Notes: a model not told the origin generated them from the letters alone. Shown: positions 21,032 to 31,539, numbered from the stretch's first letter. The stretch is DNA of 64,000 nucleotides from Semisulcospira habei (GCA_036245525.1 BTPG01000002.1:168870625-168934624), one strand, 5' to 3'. Program-made: numbers and translations.

Positions 21032-21596
21032 AGGGATGTCACTGGAGCTGGACACCTATAGGACAAATGTCCTGGAGGGTGGCAGAGGGATAGGACATTT
21101 GTCCTGAATTGGAACAAAACAATAGGACATTTCGCGCGTGACAAAACTGATAGTAAAACAGAAACCACATAAACACAGGCTGAGTGAGATATTTATTGAC
21201 TGTTGACGAAAAGGACATAAACGTAAAAAGGCAAAGAAAAGTGAACAAGTTATTATGTCATTCAGATAATACTGTCATCGCAGATTCGCATGAAAAACAT
21301 ATCAGGGCCTTGTATTTGTAACAGAGGTAGCAAATTCTTCATGCTCAGGCTCACAACTCACAAACTAAACTGTCATTTTGGCACTTCAAGGAATTCACAG
21401 TGCAAGGAAATGTACTGACTAGAATAGCATTATAAAAATATTAGACCATGTACTGACTAAACGGAAATGTAATGATTAGTAAGCCTAAGGCTATAACAAA
21501 AGGAGATGAGCTTTCTGTAAGAAACTGTATAAGAAAAAAAAATCATTCCAGTTACTATTTTTTTTGTTTACTTGTTCATGTTGTCATTAACCCATT

Positions 21597-21671
21597 CGCT
21601 ACCAGAAACCTGCTGTGGCCCATGCTTCCAGCATGGGCCACAGCAGGTTTCTGGTAGCAAATGGGATTTAA
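21597..21671. mobile_element. TTAA-flanked 75-bp palindrome
   Basis: TTAACCCATTCGCTACCAGA to its inverse GGTAGCAAATGGGATTTAA, with arms of ~33 bp meeting at ATGCTTCCAGCAT. It has the same TTAACCCATT terminus as FB-A but unrelated arms, so a separate minimal family. Confidence 0.75.
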
Positions 21672-21821
21672 ATTCTCACACTTTTGTGGCTAATACTAAT
21701 AGACATGATGAACAAATGTAGAAAACTAATGCAGAAAATACTTTAAAAAGGCCTTGTCAATAGGCTACATTTGTTAGATTTATCTGAAACTTCACTACAT
21801 GTAGTAGGCTGCTACACTGGG

Positions 21822-21843
21822 CCCCCCCCCCCCCCCCCCCCCC
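21822..21843. repeat. Poly-C tract (22 bp)
   Basis: Uninterrupted C homopolymer in intron 1. Confidence 0.9.
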
Positions 21844-22398
21844 AAATATCTACCTACGCCACTGAATTATATAACCAACAGACAAAGTCTTGTCAAGTAA
21901 GCAGAAACCATACACATACAATGTACATTCCCTAAATCTTTTGTTTTGTGGGTGGATTGGTGTGGGGAGGGAGTTCTCTCATGAAGAAAGATTTTACAAA
22001 GGCAACTATCCCACATTTCATTTATAAATTATAACCTAGGGCTCAAAAGTTCAAGACTGAAATGCAATGGAATGCATCAAGCCAGTGTACATACTTTTAT
22101 TTGTTATCAAATAAAAACGCAATCCATGTTAAGAATTAGTACTTCAATCTGCTCTTGGAAACAGTTTGTTGCCAAGTTACTGCAAATTTTGATAAACACA
22201 GAAAATGAGTATGTGCTGCAAAATTCCATAATAATGCTTCGACATCTAGCATTTCTAGCTTCCTCTGTACATTCTCCATTGAGTACTTATAGTTACTTTA
22301 TAGCCACTCCCATCACACCCACCATGACCATGCCATGAACCGCATGAAGAACAGAAATGAAGAGGGACCAAACACGGGCACTTGTAAACAACACAGGG

Positions 22399-22523
22399 TT
22401 AACAAGAGACATAAATCCTCAAGAGCGCCCCCGCAGATGCGGGGCTCTTGAGGATTTATATATAAAATATATGTCTCTTGGAGACGGGTTATGTTCGTCT
22501 TGCCCCGACAATTAAGGGGTTAA
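22399..22523. mobile_element. FB-C foldback MITE
   Basis: TTAACAAGAGACATAAATCC start and GGGGTTAA end. The arms ATAAATCCTCAAGAG and CTCTTGAGGATTTAT are exact inverses and both differ from the family form, another matched change. Confidence 0.75.
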
Positions 22524-22529
22524 ACTCAG

Positions 22530-23130
22530 CATCAATATTGTGATCGATGGATCATGTCCCACAAAGTATAACGATGATGTAGTGGTGAAGAGGAGCAGAG
22601 TTGATTTTGGAAATGTTATTTGTATGAGGAAATGTGAATAGGCAAATACCGCACTCCAACTTCAAGTAAAAAGTGTACGTTTGAACCTCACAGGATACAG
22701 GGGATTGTAACTTTGATTGATCTGAGGGTTTGTCGTTGATCTCTCATTCATCATCATTTCTCCCCAAAATAGTCATTATCCCATCCCCTGAACCCCACCA
22801 CCGGTTTGATACATGTATGTACACTGGTATACAGGCCTATGTAGTAACTAGTATGATCTCTGAAAATCTTCCTAAGCCATTGTGACCACACCAGGCCATA
22901 ACATTAACAATGAAAATGAAATTGCAAAACAGTTTGGTGAAAAAGAAAAAAGTTAAAAGTGGTTGTCAAAACACATGTACACGTTGGTCTGCTTTCATGC
23001 TCTGTTGTAGTACTACCCTTGATACTGTTGTAGACACCAATTTGACGCAACAACTTTTTAGGCCCTGGTCTTCCTTTGTTTGGGTTGTCGAGCAACAAAG
23101 GTCTTCGTACTGTCACATAAAAAAAACTCT
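22530..23130. other. Intron 1 proximal sequence, nothing recognised
   Basis: No repeat or coding signal beyond short chance ORFs. It leads into the exon 1 donor. Confidence 0.4.
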
Positions 23131-23140
23131 TCAAACTCAC

Positions 23141-23360
23141 CTATTTTAGCCACGCTGGCGAGTAGAATCCACAAACATATAACGTATGGCACCTCGACGT
23201 AATGGAAGTCCCACACAACCAGCTGATATCGTTCTGTTTCGTTGCTAGATGCTTCTCCCGTTTCCTCGCCTTTGACAGAATGGAAAATGGATGCCAGAAA
23301 GAACAACGTTGCGACTGAACCAGCTGTCGCTAGCTGCCTCCGCATCCCACTCCACTCCAT
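23141..23360 (-). CDS. Na+/H+ exchanger (SLC9A2/3/5-like), exon 1
   Basis: This exon encodes residues 1-73 plus one base of an electroneutral Na+/H+ antiporter, which exchanges extracellular Na+ for cytosolic H+ at the plasma membrane. The start ATG at 23360 is followed by a basic then hydrophobic stretch (residues ~6-31) that reads as a signal peptide. A short N-glycosylatable segment (NET) and the first conserved family segment follow (YQLVVWDFHYVEVPYVICLW, then SVAKI). The exon closes with ATAG before a consensus donor (gtgagt-type, intron bases at 23140-23139), leaving phase 1. The next exon begins by completing the Gly codon of the conserved KIGF motif. The first segment resembles the NHE3/NHE2 group most, but I cannot fix the subtype without a tree. 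Intron 1 is 14.6 kb and full of mobile elements. Confidence 0.88.
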
Positions 23361-23650
23361 TTTGGAGGTTTAGAGAATTAACGTATACAATCCACAAGCC
23401 AAGTCATCGTCAACCACCACTTTCGTCTGTCTCTCGAGGCGACGAGATACATTTGATTAAGACCGGCGGGGGCGGCCCACCTCGCCACGTTCGAATCGCT
23501 TCGTCTGCTAAGTGACCTCATAAGCAGGGGTCAAAGAGTACAGCGCATGCGCAGAGCCAAACACATGCCCGCCTCGTGTTCTCTTATCGATTTATTGTGA
23601 CGTCACAAACAGCTGTGAGTCCTCTACTCCGTAGAAACGGGAAAGCAAAG
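23361..23650 (-). promoter_or_regulatory. Putative exchanger promoter with NRF-1-like and CRE palindromes
   Basis: CpG-rich unique DNA directly upstream of the exchanger start codon. It contains a GCGCATGCGCA match to the NRF-1 consensus (23543-23553) and a perfect TGACGTCA cAMP-response element (23598-23605), both within ~245 bp of the ATG. No TATA box is evident. Promoter function is inferred from position and motifs only; the transcription start is unknown. Confidence 0.4.
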
Positions 23651-24171
23651 GCCAGAATGGCACTGACCGCTAAGAATACGAGATACGACTATATTTGTCA
23701 GTCAGTCACAGTACTGGCTGAGTCCTAGGTAGCTCCGCTGTGACCCGGCCTGACCGACTCAGTGACCGGCAATATGAGGCTGACTCGGACTCGGACTTTC
23801 CGTCCCGGCGGGGGCGTAATCATTTAGTGCCGGAACGATCGTCGACCGCAGAGCCGGTTGCGCATTGGGTTGAGTTTCATTTGCCGTCGCCGGACCAAGT
23901 AAAGGTAATCACAGACAAGTACTGAGTCTCAGTCAAACGGTAACCTTTGCCGGCCATTCCACTTTTCAGTCATGTCAGTGGGCCGTTGGCACTTCAGTAA
24001 GCCGGGAGTGCCCAGACAAGCGGTATTATACTGATATGCGGCCAGGCTCGCCCGTAGCGGCGGTTACCGCCGTCAGTCACGGACGGAGATGCCGCTGACG
24101 ACTCCGAGTGAATTAACTTGTGAAATTATATAATTCCGCTATAAGTCAGTTATCCGTCGGTATTATTGCCG

Positions 24172-24174
<3 letters not shown>

Positions 24175-24199
<25 letters not shown>
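24175..24199. repeat. Poly-A tract
   Basis: About 25 consecutive A in unique GC-rich DNA upstream of the exchanger gene. Confidence 0.85.
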
Positions 24200-24202
<3 letters not shown>

Positions 24203-24384
24203 TTTCAGAGTCAAGAGTGTCGACTTCAGCCACGGCGGTGTTGCGGTCCGGCGCCGAACCACTGACGGACTCCCGCTTAAACTGATCATTAACCGGCTCG
24301 CCGCCCACGCCGGCGACCGTATCATAGTCACTGCCGGATAGTTTCCCGAACATTTAAGTTAAAGTTTCACCTCAACTTAAGGGA

Positions 24385-24463
24385 CTACACGATGTACCAG
24401 TTGCAGAAGACAGATCGACCATGATAATTAAAGGGTAGTGCCAGATTAGCCTCTTGGCAACAT
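24385..24463. mobile_element. FB-A MITE fragment
   Basis: CTACACGATGTACCAGTTGC through AAGGGTAGTGCCAGATTAGC, then stops. Only the left arm is present and a G-rich tract follows. Confidence 0.55.
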
Positions 24464-24469
24464 CGCCGG

Positions 24470-24536
24470 TGGGGGGGGGGGGGGGGGGCGGGGGGGGGGG
24501 GGTGCCGGCCAGAGGATGGCAAGGGGGGGGGGGTGA
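24470..24536 (+). repeat. G-rich tract
   Basis: Several long G-runs separated by single bases on the plus strand. It has clear G-quadruplex potential and is also a likely assembly problem. Confidence 0.8.
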
Positions 24537-24989
24537 GAGACAGGGGCTCACGGGCTAATGCTAGTTGCCACCGGCCGCTCAGTGCGGACGGACCACACGC
24601 GCCGGACGAGCGTTGAGGCATCTGCTACTAACACGTATAAGTAGATAACACTATCATGTTTACTACTACCAGTATTAGGAGCAATGACGCAACGATCATC
24701 CTGCGCCTATGGGACGGACAATACCCGGCCTGTTCTGTCTATAGCACACAGCGGGCACGTTAAGTTTATCTTGTCTCGAACTTTGCCGCCGGCCGGCCGT
24801 ACCGTCAATATACCGACGGCTGGGCGTCAAAATTTAAGGCGGGCCACTTTTTATCGCAGACGCACCGACAACACCACACAAATAATCAGTGTAACAATAC
24901 TTGGAGTCAGTACTTTGCTAATTTATTCAGTAACAATTTCAAAGTTTTGAGTAAATCAAGCAACTGTACTGAACAACAGCAGTATGTTA

Positions 24990-26010
24990 GAATTCACCCA
25001 CCCCTCTTTTGAAAAGTCACACAAGACTGATCCAGTCAGTAGCGAGTGTACCCACCGTTTGCAGCCAAGCATTCAATGCAGCGTTGACGCATGGAGTTCA
25101 CCAGGGTTCGGAGAACATGTTGTGGGATCGCTTCCTACTCTTGATGCAAGAACTGAGTCAGCTGGGGGACGCCGCCTTGAGGTGGGGGGGGGGGGGCGGG
25201 AGGGGGTTGCTGACTACACGTTGCCCCCAGCACGCCCCAGAGGTGCTCGATAGGAGCCAGATCAGGTGAACGAGCTGACTACTCAGCCATCCTCATGCTC
25301 AAGGTACTCATCCACCACACGGGCGCGATGAGGTCGAGCGTTGTCCTTTAGAACCGATTGTCGCCTATGGCTTGGAGAGCTGGCTCGATAAGGGGCTGCA
25401 CAATCTCGTCCGGATAGCGCAGGCCAGTCAGGGTGCCTCGGATGACGTGGGGGTGGGAGGGGGGGGGGTGGAGTGGGGGGGTCATGCATTCCCTGCTGAA
25501 GCCTGCCCAGACCATGACTGAGCCTCCTCCGTAGCGATCCACCTCTTGGACGAATCCATCCGTGAATCGCTCGCTCTGGCGTCTCCACACCCTCACTCTG
25601 CCGTCGTTGAAGGACACAGTGAACCGTGACTCATCAGTAAAACATAACCTGAGTCCACTGGAGTCTGTTCCACCTCACATGTTGACGACACCTGGCAACC
25701 CGGTCTCTGCGACCAGCTGGAGTTTCACGCAGACGTCGGCAGACTGTGCTTCTGCTGACCTTAACGTGTGGAGCTTGCATCAGTTGACGTCGCAGAGTAG
25801 TTGACGTGACAGTTCGGTCGCGCAGAGCCGCCACACAGAGGGATCTGTCCTCCCTTCTGCTGGTGCAGCGCGGGCGTCCGGAGCAGGGTCGTCGTTCTGC
25901 CCTTCCAATTTCTTGGAATCGTGCCAGCAGCCTCGGGATCACTAATGGGACACCCCAAGACGTCTCCCAACTTCTCGTCCGGAAATTCCATCCTGCAGCC
26001 ATGCTAGCGC
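24990..26010 (-). pseudogene. Tc1-like transposase pseudogene
   Basis: Minus-strand reading in shifting frames gives the order of a Tc1/mariner transposase. An N-terminal helix-turn-helix half lies at 25634-26002 (RFQEIGRAERRPCSGRPR, then VSRSTVCRRL). Catalytic-domain blocks follow at 25348-25617 (VDRYGGGSVMVWAGFS) and DNARPHRARVVDEYLEHE near 25290-25350. A C-terminal part lies toward 25000. DNARPHR carries the second catalytic Asp of the DD(E/D) triad. There are at least two frameshifts and a G-rich expansion (25183-25208, 25440-25480), so it is dead. I could not find the terminal repeats. Confidence 0.75.
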
Positions 26011-26141
26011 CCGGCCTTGATCTACTGGCGTTAGGCTTCGTCGTGGTGGCATGGTTAGGAAAGTGACAATTATGCCCCTACTGTACCGGTATTTGTAGCG
26101 AAACAGAGGTGCTCAGTGTTCACGACTGACCCCTTTAACAC

Positions 26142-26367
26142 GTGCAGCACGACTTTACCGAGTTTTTCCAACAGCCTGTCTTTGGTACGCTTGCCAATAT
26201 CGCACAGCGTTTCACAAAAACTGACGATGTATCACGTGCATTTGACACGTTCGTGGAAATTGATGAATCGTTGTCTATTGTTCCCTGTACAGTGGACTGT
26301 CTAAGGTCAACTTTTAACCCATTTGAATCGGAAGAACATTGTATTTTATTGGCGTACTTGCAACGAT
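26142..26367 (+). CDS. Unknown 75-codon ORF end, interrupted at its stop codon
   Basis: An open frame beginning MQHDFTEFFQQPVFGTLA and ending ILLAYLQR. The RTE copy that starts at 26368 is inserted inside the TAA stop codon: after the 3' duplication the sequence resumes as CGATAA (27361-27366), so before insertion the frame ended there. I recognise no family. The composition looks protein-like (balanced, with Cys and aromatic residues), so it may be the 3' exon of a transposon or host ORF, or a chance ORF. A frame upstream of the ATG closes quickly. Confidence 0.3.
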
Positions 26368-27352
26368 CCTCGCGCTGGGACCATATGGCGTTGAGGCGCG
26401 TCCCCTTGGTGGTGGATAGGGGGTCCCTCGTGAGAGGGGTGCACCGAATGAAATAAGGTGCCGTGAACCAACATGGTCTAAGGGAAGGTGACCCCGACAG
26501 AAAACCCCTGGTCCTCCTAGTAAGGGGGTTGGGCGTGGGGGTAGCTTCCCCAACCCTGCAAAAAAGGAAATAGCTACAAAAACGCCGACGAAAAGAAACA
26601 AATGCAGGACAAGACCACGAGGCTTGCCGACATCTCGTCCCAAATGGGCCTCACCATTCACAAACAGAAAACAAAGACAATGAGGCTGAACGCAACCAGG
26701 GAAGAACCAGTCTTGCTTGCTGGCACCCCGTTGGAGGAGGTGGAGTCCTTCACCTATCTCGGGAGCATCATAGACAAAAAAGGCGGCACTGATGCAGATA
26801 TCAGAGCACGAATCGGTAAAGCCAGAGCAGCCTTTCTCCAGTTGAAAAAAGTGTGGAGCTCCAAAGAGCTGTCACAACACACCAAAGTCCGGATTTTCAA
26901 CTCCAATGTAAAAGCAGTTCTCTTATATGGAGCAGAGACTTGGAGATTGACAAAAACCACAGTCAACAGAGTACAGACCTTCATGAACAGATGCCTTAGA
27001 AGAATTTTGAAAATCCACTGGCCAGAGAAGATCAGCAACGTCAGACTCTGGGAGAGAACAGAGCAGATAACAGCAGAGAATGAAATTGGGCGAAGAAGAT
27101 GGGGATGGATCAGTCACAGTCTGAGAAAGCCAGCTTCCAGTATCACTAGGCAGGCATTGTCATGGAACCCCCAGGGAAAGAGGAAAAGAGGTAGGCCGAG
27201 AAACTCCTGGCGTCGAGACCTCCAAGCAGACATCAAGAGACTGGGAACCACCTGGAGTAGAATCGAAGGAGAAGCACAGGACAGGAGTTGCTGGAGGTCT
27301 CTCGTCGACGGCCTATACCCGGGTAGGGGTGACAGGCGTAAGTAAGTAAGTA
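26368..27352 (+). mobile_element. RTE-like LINE, internally deleted copy
   Basis: It has the same 5' end as the near-full copy (CCTCGCGCTGGGACC and ~220 bp of leader). It then jumps from GACGAAAAGA to AACAAATGCAGGAC, losing the whole endonuclease and most of the RT. It continues as an open frame (26602-27345) from just after FADD to the C-terminal GRPRNSWRRDL region. The 3' (GTAA)n tail and 12-bp duplications ACTTGCAACGAT (26356-26367, 27353-27364) are intact. Both true ends plus duplications indicate that the deleted form itself was integrated. Confidence 0.9.
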
Positions 27353-27658
27353 ACTTGCAACGATAAACAATGACACAAAAAGTGGGGTGGCCCTTAAGTT
27401 TTGAGCATTAGTATATAACCCACTTCTAGATGAAAATATTGTTTACTTCAAACTCATTGACATTTCTCTTGTTATGTCCCTTCTATTTATAGAAGGGACT
27501 TTTTAGGACGGGTCGCGGTGCCGGGCGAATTTAATAGCATGTCCATGACGTCAAACAAGATAAAAATTATGTCATGTCGAGTTACGCTAACCTCGCTGCT
27601 GCCCGAACGTACATTTGGCGCGAAGCGCCGTATGTGCGTATGTGTGTGCGTATGTATG

Positions 27659-29016
27659 TGTTACGATTGTGGTTGTGTTGTCCTGTGAGAGCATACATGT
27701 GTTAATCGTAGGAAACGATCTGATATTTATTTGAGCTATCATGGTTACGATTCACGTACCTTTTCGGTGGGATTTTCTTTTGTTCGCGCGTAAAGCGGAA
27801 TTTGTTTTGTTATTGTGCTAGGTTTGTTCCGGAAGTTTCTAGCGAAGTCACACGGAGAAAAGCGGTCGATTTTTGTACTGTGTAGTTACGATGAGAATAG
27901 ACAAGAATGTTACAGCAAAATCGCGCTCTGTCTAGTGACCTCGTGTGTCAAAGCGTCGGCATCCTTTTGAAACTCGGTATCAGAGTGAGCTTCTCTTTTG
28001 GTCACAAGTTGTTTACTGTGCGCGTGAAGTGTTCAGCCTTTTTCTTGTGTGTATTGAAATTTTGTGAAGGTTCTCGAAGTTTCCGAACTGCCTACCATAC
28101 TTTTGTGAGATGTCATTTTACCAAGGACATGATTTGGGGCTGAAGCCGAGCAGCCAAATTTTTGTAGCCTATTGTGGTTTTCTAGAGGGTTCATGTTTTA
28201 TCGATGTTTGTGAGTTTCAGTTGCGTAGATTATTTTGATTGGTTGAGTTGTTTGATTTTCCTAGATTATTCTAGAAATTAGTGCAATATAAAAGATTGGT
28301 GCTGGGGAAGCACGTCATGGAGAACTCCGCCGTTGCCGGTCCCAAGCCCGGATGAGAAAGGACTGGAGGGAAAACCTACGCCAAACTACAAACCACCATG
28401 CTACAGTTGCTGATAACTACGCCAAACTACTAGTCTCCGATCACTTCTAGTGCCAGTGGGACAGTAAACTGGAATAAACAACATCAAGCACGTGGGAACT
28501 CCGCCGTTGCCGGTCCCAAGCGAGTATGAGATGAGAAAGGAGGAGGGAAAAGCCTACGCCAAAACAACAACTACAGAACTTCGTCAAAACTGATGAAAAC
28601 CTGATAACCACGCCAAAACTGCTAGTCTCCGATCACTACTAGTGCCAGTGGGACAGTAAACTGGAAATGAAGAAGAAGAAGAAAAGCACGTGGGTACATC
28701 GTCTAGCATTGTCAGTGTAGAGACACGCAGTTTATCGTAGGTACGTGGCCCGTATGGGTGTACATTGTGAGAGACGCTGTATGAGAAACTTTGTGTCGCA
28801 GTGTGGACATTGCAGAAGAGACTTTGTATCAGTGTTTGTGCATTTGGACTTGCATTGTCTGAATTAAAATATTGTTGGAACTGTTACTCCAGTATTGTCT
28901 ACATCCTTAAGCCACGTGTGACGGATTGCAGCTGAATGAGGTTTATTTAAAAAGAACCTTACGTGTGTGCGTCTGGTGTGGTTATTATACTACGACTACG
29001 ATTCTACCACGTAACA
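27659..29016. mobile_element. Solo LTR (1358 bp)
   Basis: Starts TGTTACG and ends CGTAACA (perfect 7-bp inverted ends with TG..CA). It is flanked by 5-bp duplications GTATG (27654-27658, 29017-29021). The paralogous repeat at 55490-55550 shows the empty site (GTATGTATGTAAACAAG). A TATA-like AATATAAAAGATTGG lies at ~28287. No gag-pol is present, so this is the product of LTR-LTR recombination. Clade unknown. Confidence 0.85.
28307..28680. repeat. Tandem ~180-bp duplication inside the solo LTR
   Basis: Two successive units share GAACTCCGCCGTTGCCGGTC, GGAGGGAAA..CCTACGCCAA, CTAGTCTCCGATCACT and GTGCCAGTGGGACAGTAAAC. It lies just downstream of the TATA-like box, so it may fall in the R/U5 part of the LTR. 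Confidence 0.85.
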
Positions 29017-29198
29017 GTATGTAAACAAGAAAATCTCAGCTATTTCTGTACACACAAGCTTGAAGCTTAGCAAAATACTTTCTTAAAAGGGTGGCTAAGA
29101 GAGCCTCCGAGCATATTGTAAACATGAATGAATGTCTCATTGAAGACACAAACAACCGTTTATAGGAAGTCGGTTGACCCAGATTAGAGGTCCGTAAT

Positions 29199-29470
29199 TT
29201 TTAATAATAATAATAATAATAATAATAACTGTAATAAAGGATACTTGTTAAGCGCTTATTCTAAAAGTAGCTCTAAGCGCTGATACAATGAAAAGGCCAA
29301 CAGCTAACACGCATACAGACAACATACGCACGCGCACACAATGACACGCACACACATACATACACATACGCGACAGTGGTGATGAATTGTGCATGGCTGG
29401 GGAAATGAACTAGTGAAAGGCATCTTTGTAGAGGTAGGTTTTGAGAAGTGATATGACGTAAATATGACGC
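29199..29470 (-). mobile_element. CR1-like 3' fragment with (AAT)n tail
   Basis: (AAT)n at 29203-29227, then CTTGTTAAGCGCTTATTC, CTCTAAGCGCTGATACA and GTAGAGGTAGGTTTTGAG. This is the same AAGCGCTT 3' signature as 2535-2620 and 36840-36950. A CA/TG-rich stretch is embedded. Confidence 0.6.
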
Positions 29471-29830
29471 AATTCTCTCTCTCTCTCTCTCTCTCATTGG
29501 CAGATCTGCGAGACTTTTTCAATAGGAGATAATTCAACAGCAGAATCAGGTCAAAGACAAAAGGTAGAGACCCTTGACAGCGAGGTCAGCTCTCATACAG
29601 AAGGGACTTTGTGGTTACGGTTCATCCAATCTTGTTTTAAGTAATCTTACAGACACAGATTTTAAATCTCCGTATTGTCATGTTGCGTTAGTCAGCCCGC
29701 TGTCATGGCCAAGTCATTTAGCGCTTTGCCACTCACAGTGACACAAGGTTCATCAAGTTGTTATGAGAAATTCAGTTACGGCATTGCATTCAGTCATAGT
29801 GATGACATCAGTGACCTCTCTTAGGTACTA

Positions 29831-30000
29831 GTCTTCATTGCCGAGAAAACTGAACATCACCCAACTGCAAGAGGTATAGATCCTCATGAGCCCCCGCAGT
29901 TGCGGGGGCTCATGAGGATCTATGCCTCTTGCTGAAACCACTTCAGGTTGTATCCACCGATGTTCCTTCAGTTGACGGCACTGGATCTATGACGGTGAAT
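29831..30000. mobile_element. FB-C foldback MITE, near-perfect hairpin
   Basis: CTTCATTGCCGAGAAAACTG start. The CAAGAGGTATAGATCCTCAT arm and its inverse are almost exact, with GCCCCCGCAGTTGCGGGGGC at the centre. The right segment reaches GACGGCACTGG. Confidence 0.8.
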
Positions 30001-30097
30001 TCACGGACGACTCATTTCAAAACTGAAGGCCCACGACTGAGGACTTCTCTATACATATGATAATGCCGAGATCACTGAAAATCACTGAGTCTAAATC

Positions 30098-30172
30098 AGC
30101 AAGAGGTATACATTCTCATGAGCCACTGCGGCCGCAGGCCTGGGGCTGATGAGAATCTATGTCTCTTGCAGT
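30098..30172. mobile_element. FB-C hairpin, variant
   Basis: GCAAGAGGTATACATTCTCA and TGAGAATCTATGTCTCTTGC arms. TTCTCAT/ATGAGAA is a matched change relative to the family. Confidence 0.65.
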
Positions 30173-30448
30173 GGGAAAGGCCTTTATAAGTTCTTTGTCG
30201 TGGAGACTGTCGCCGGGTAGACCTACATACACGAGGTCGACTTGGTATTCCTTGGAGCCGCTGGATCTCGGACAGTTTTATCCGGCAGCATTTTTGCACC
30301 TTGTGTCCGTCGTCTGGTTGTAAAAGATGTCCGTCGTCTGGCTGTAGAAAGATCGCGGCCCTGCCTGTCTGCCCTCAATGGGAATGCAGTATATTCTTGT
30401 AATATTCAATCCTAATATTTCACAGGTCTAGACGCAAAGTGTGTTCCC

Positions 30449-30507
30449 CCCCCCCCCCTGCCCCAATAAAACTGTAGGAGGAGGGGGCCAGAGTACCCCC
30501 CCCCCCA
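30449..30507. repeat. C-rich tracts
   Basis: Poly-C runs at 30449-30459 and 30498-30507 in otherwise unique DNA, followed by a GAT/ATG microsatellite at 30548-30577. Confidence 0.75.
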
Positions 30508-30724
30508 CCGTCCATCCACCCGTTATACCCACGTTACAGTGATCCATAATGATGATGATAATGATGATGATGATGACGGACCGTGGTGTTGGGGCGCGTT
30601 CAGTAGCATGTAACTTCTTGCCCATGACGTTATAACTTAAAGTTAAAGTGAACTTCTCCTGGTTAATAAAGGGTTTATGGTACACACTGTCTCCTAAATG
30701 TTTGTGGGTTCTTTCTTTGGTGTA

Positions 30725-30828
30725 TACTGACGAGCAAAAGAAATGCTACCTTTTTTGGAATCATCGGAAACTCGAAAGTGTTTCCGTGATTTCCAAAAAA
30801 TATTGCATCTTTTTTGCTCCTCAGTGTA
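30725..30828. mobile_element. FB-G TA-flanked palindrome
   Basis: TATACTGACGAGCAAAAGAA at one end and TTTTTTGCTCCTCAGTGTA at the other, with AATCATCGGAAACTC near the centre. The TA flanks and CACTGA-type ends fit a Tc1/mariner MITE folded on itself. Confidence 0.7.
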
Positions 30829-30848
30829 TGTCAGTCCGGCAGACAAGT

Positions 30849-31214
30849 TTAACTCATTTTACCCCAGACACACCACAGCAAGGTATGGAGCGACCATGAT
30901 AGTTCAAGGGGGATGCCAGAATAGCTTGGCGCCTATGGGCCAATTTGAAGTTGCCCCCTGGAGGACAGTGCTACAATTCTAGAGACTGATCGAGCATGAT
31001 AGTTCAAGGGTGGTGTCAGAACAGCTTGGCGCCTCTGGGCGCCAGCATGATAGTTCAAGGGTGGTGCCAGAATAACTTGGCGCCTATGGGCGCCAAGCTA
31101 TTTTGGCATCTCCCTTGAACTATCACGGCCGATCTGCGTCCTGCACTGCGATGCAGTCTTCAGAGGACAAACGCAAAAATTTGGGGATTTCGGTCTTGGT
31201 GTACAATGAGTTAA
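30849..31214. mobile_element. FB-D element with three left arms
   Basis: TTAA-bounded, TTAACTCATTTTACCCC to GTACAATGAGTTAA. It contains three successive copies of the ATGATAGTTCAAGGG left arm (near 30897, 30998 and 31047) but only one full right arm. One partial right end (GGACAGTGCTACAATTCTAG) lies between them. Confidence 0.8.
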
Positions 31215-31539
31215 AGGTCGTAAAACGAAAGACGGCTTTTCCCTCTGCTCCTCTTCTCCTTTGCGCATCAATTTAGATACTTCCTCCATTGCGCACCAGC
31301 GGCATTGGGTGTAGTAGCACCTCTTGAGTTGTCTGTTACGTGTGCCTGCTCGCACGCATCAAGTTATTGTGAAAAGAAGGCAATAACAGTCTCAGCTGAG
31401 GCAAGGCAACATTGAGAACTCTCTGTGCTGGCGAATATTAGCAAAGCCCGCCTGCCCCTGGCAACTTATCTGACGCCGACTCAATGTTCAACAACGAAGG
31501 CCTATACGAAGGTTCAGTGACGAAGAAACCTCATCGATT

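Larger units (their letters stand above)
27476..29609. mobile_element. Candidate DNA transposon, copy 1 (interrupted)
   Basis: Blocks in the same order as 55295-56525: GTCCCTTCTATTTATAGAAG start, GACGGGTCGCGGTG, GAATTTAATAGCATGTCCAT, CGAACGTACATTTGGCGCGA, GGAAGTCGGTTGACCCAGAT, AATTCAACAGCAGAATCAGG, ending AGAAGGGACTT. This copy is interrupted by the solo LTR and by a CR1-like 3' fragment. The ends form an inverted AAGTCCCTTCT/AGAAGGGACTT pair in copy 2. Superfamily unknown. Confidence 0.6.

Noticed and set aside
24120..24353. Lys-rich and Phe-rich ORFs
   Set aside because: Created by the poly-A tract at 24175-24199.
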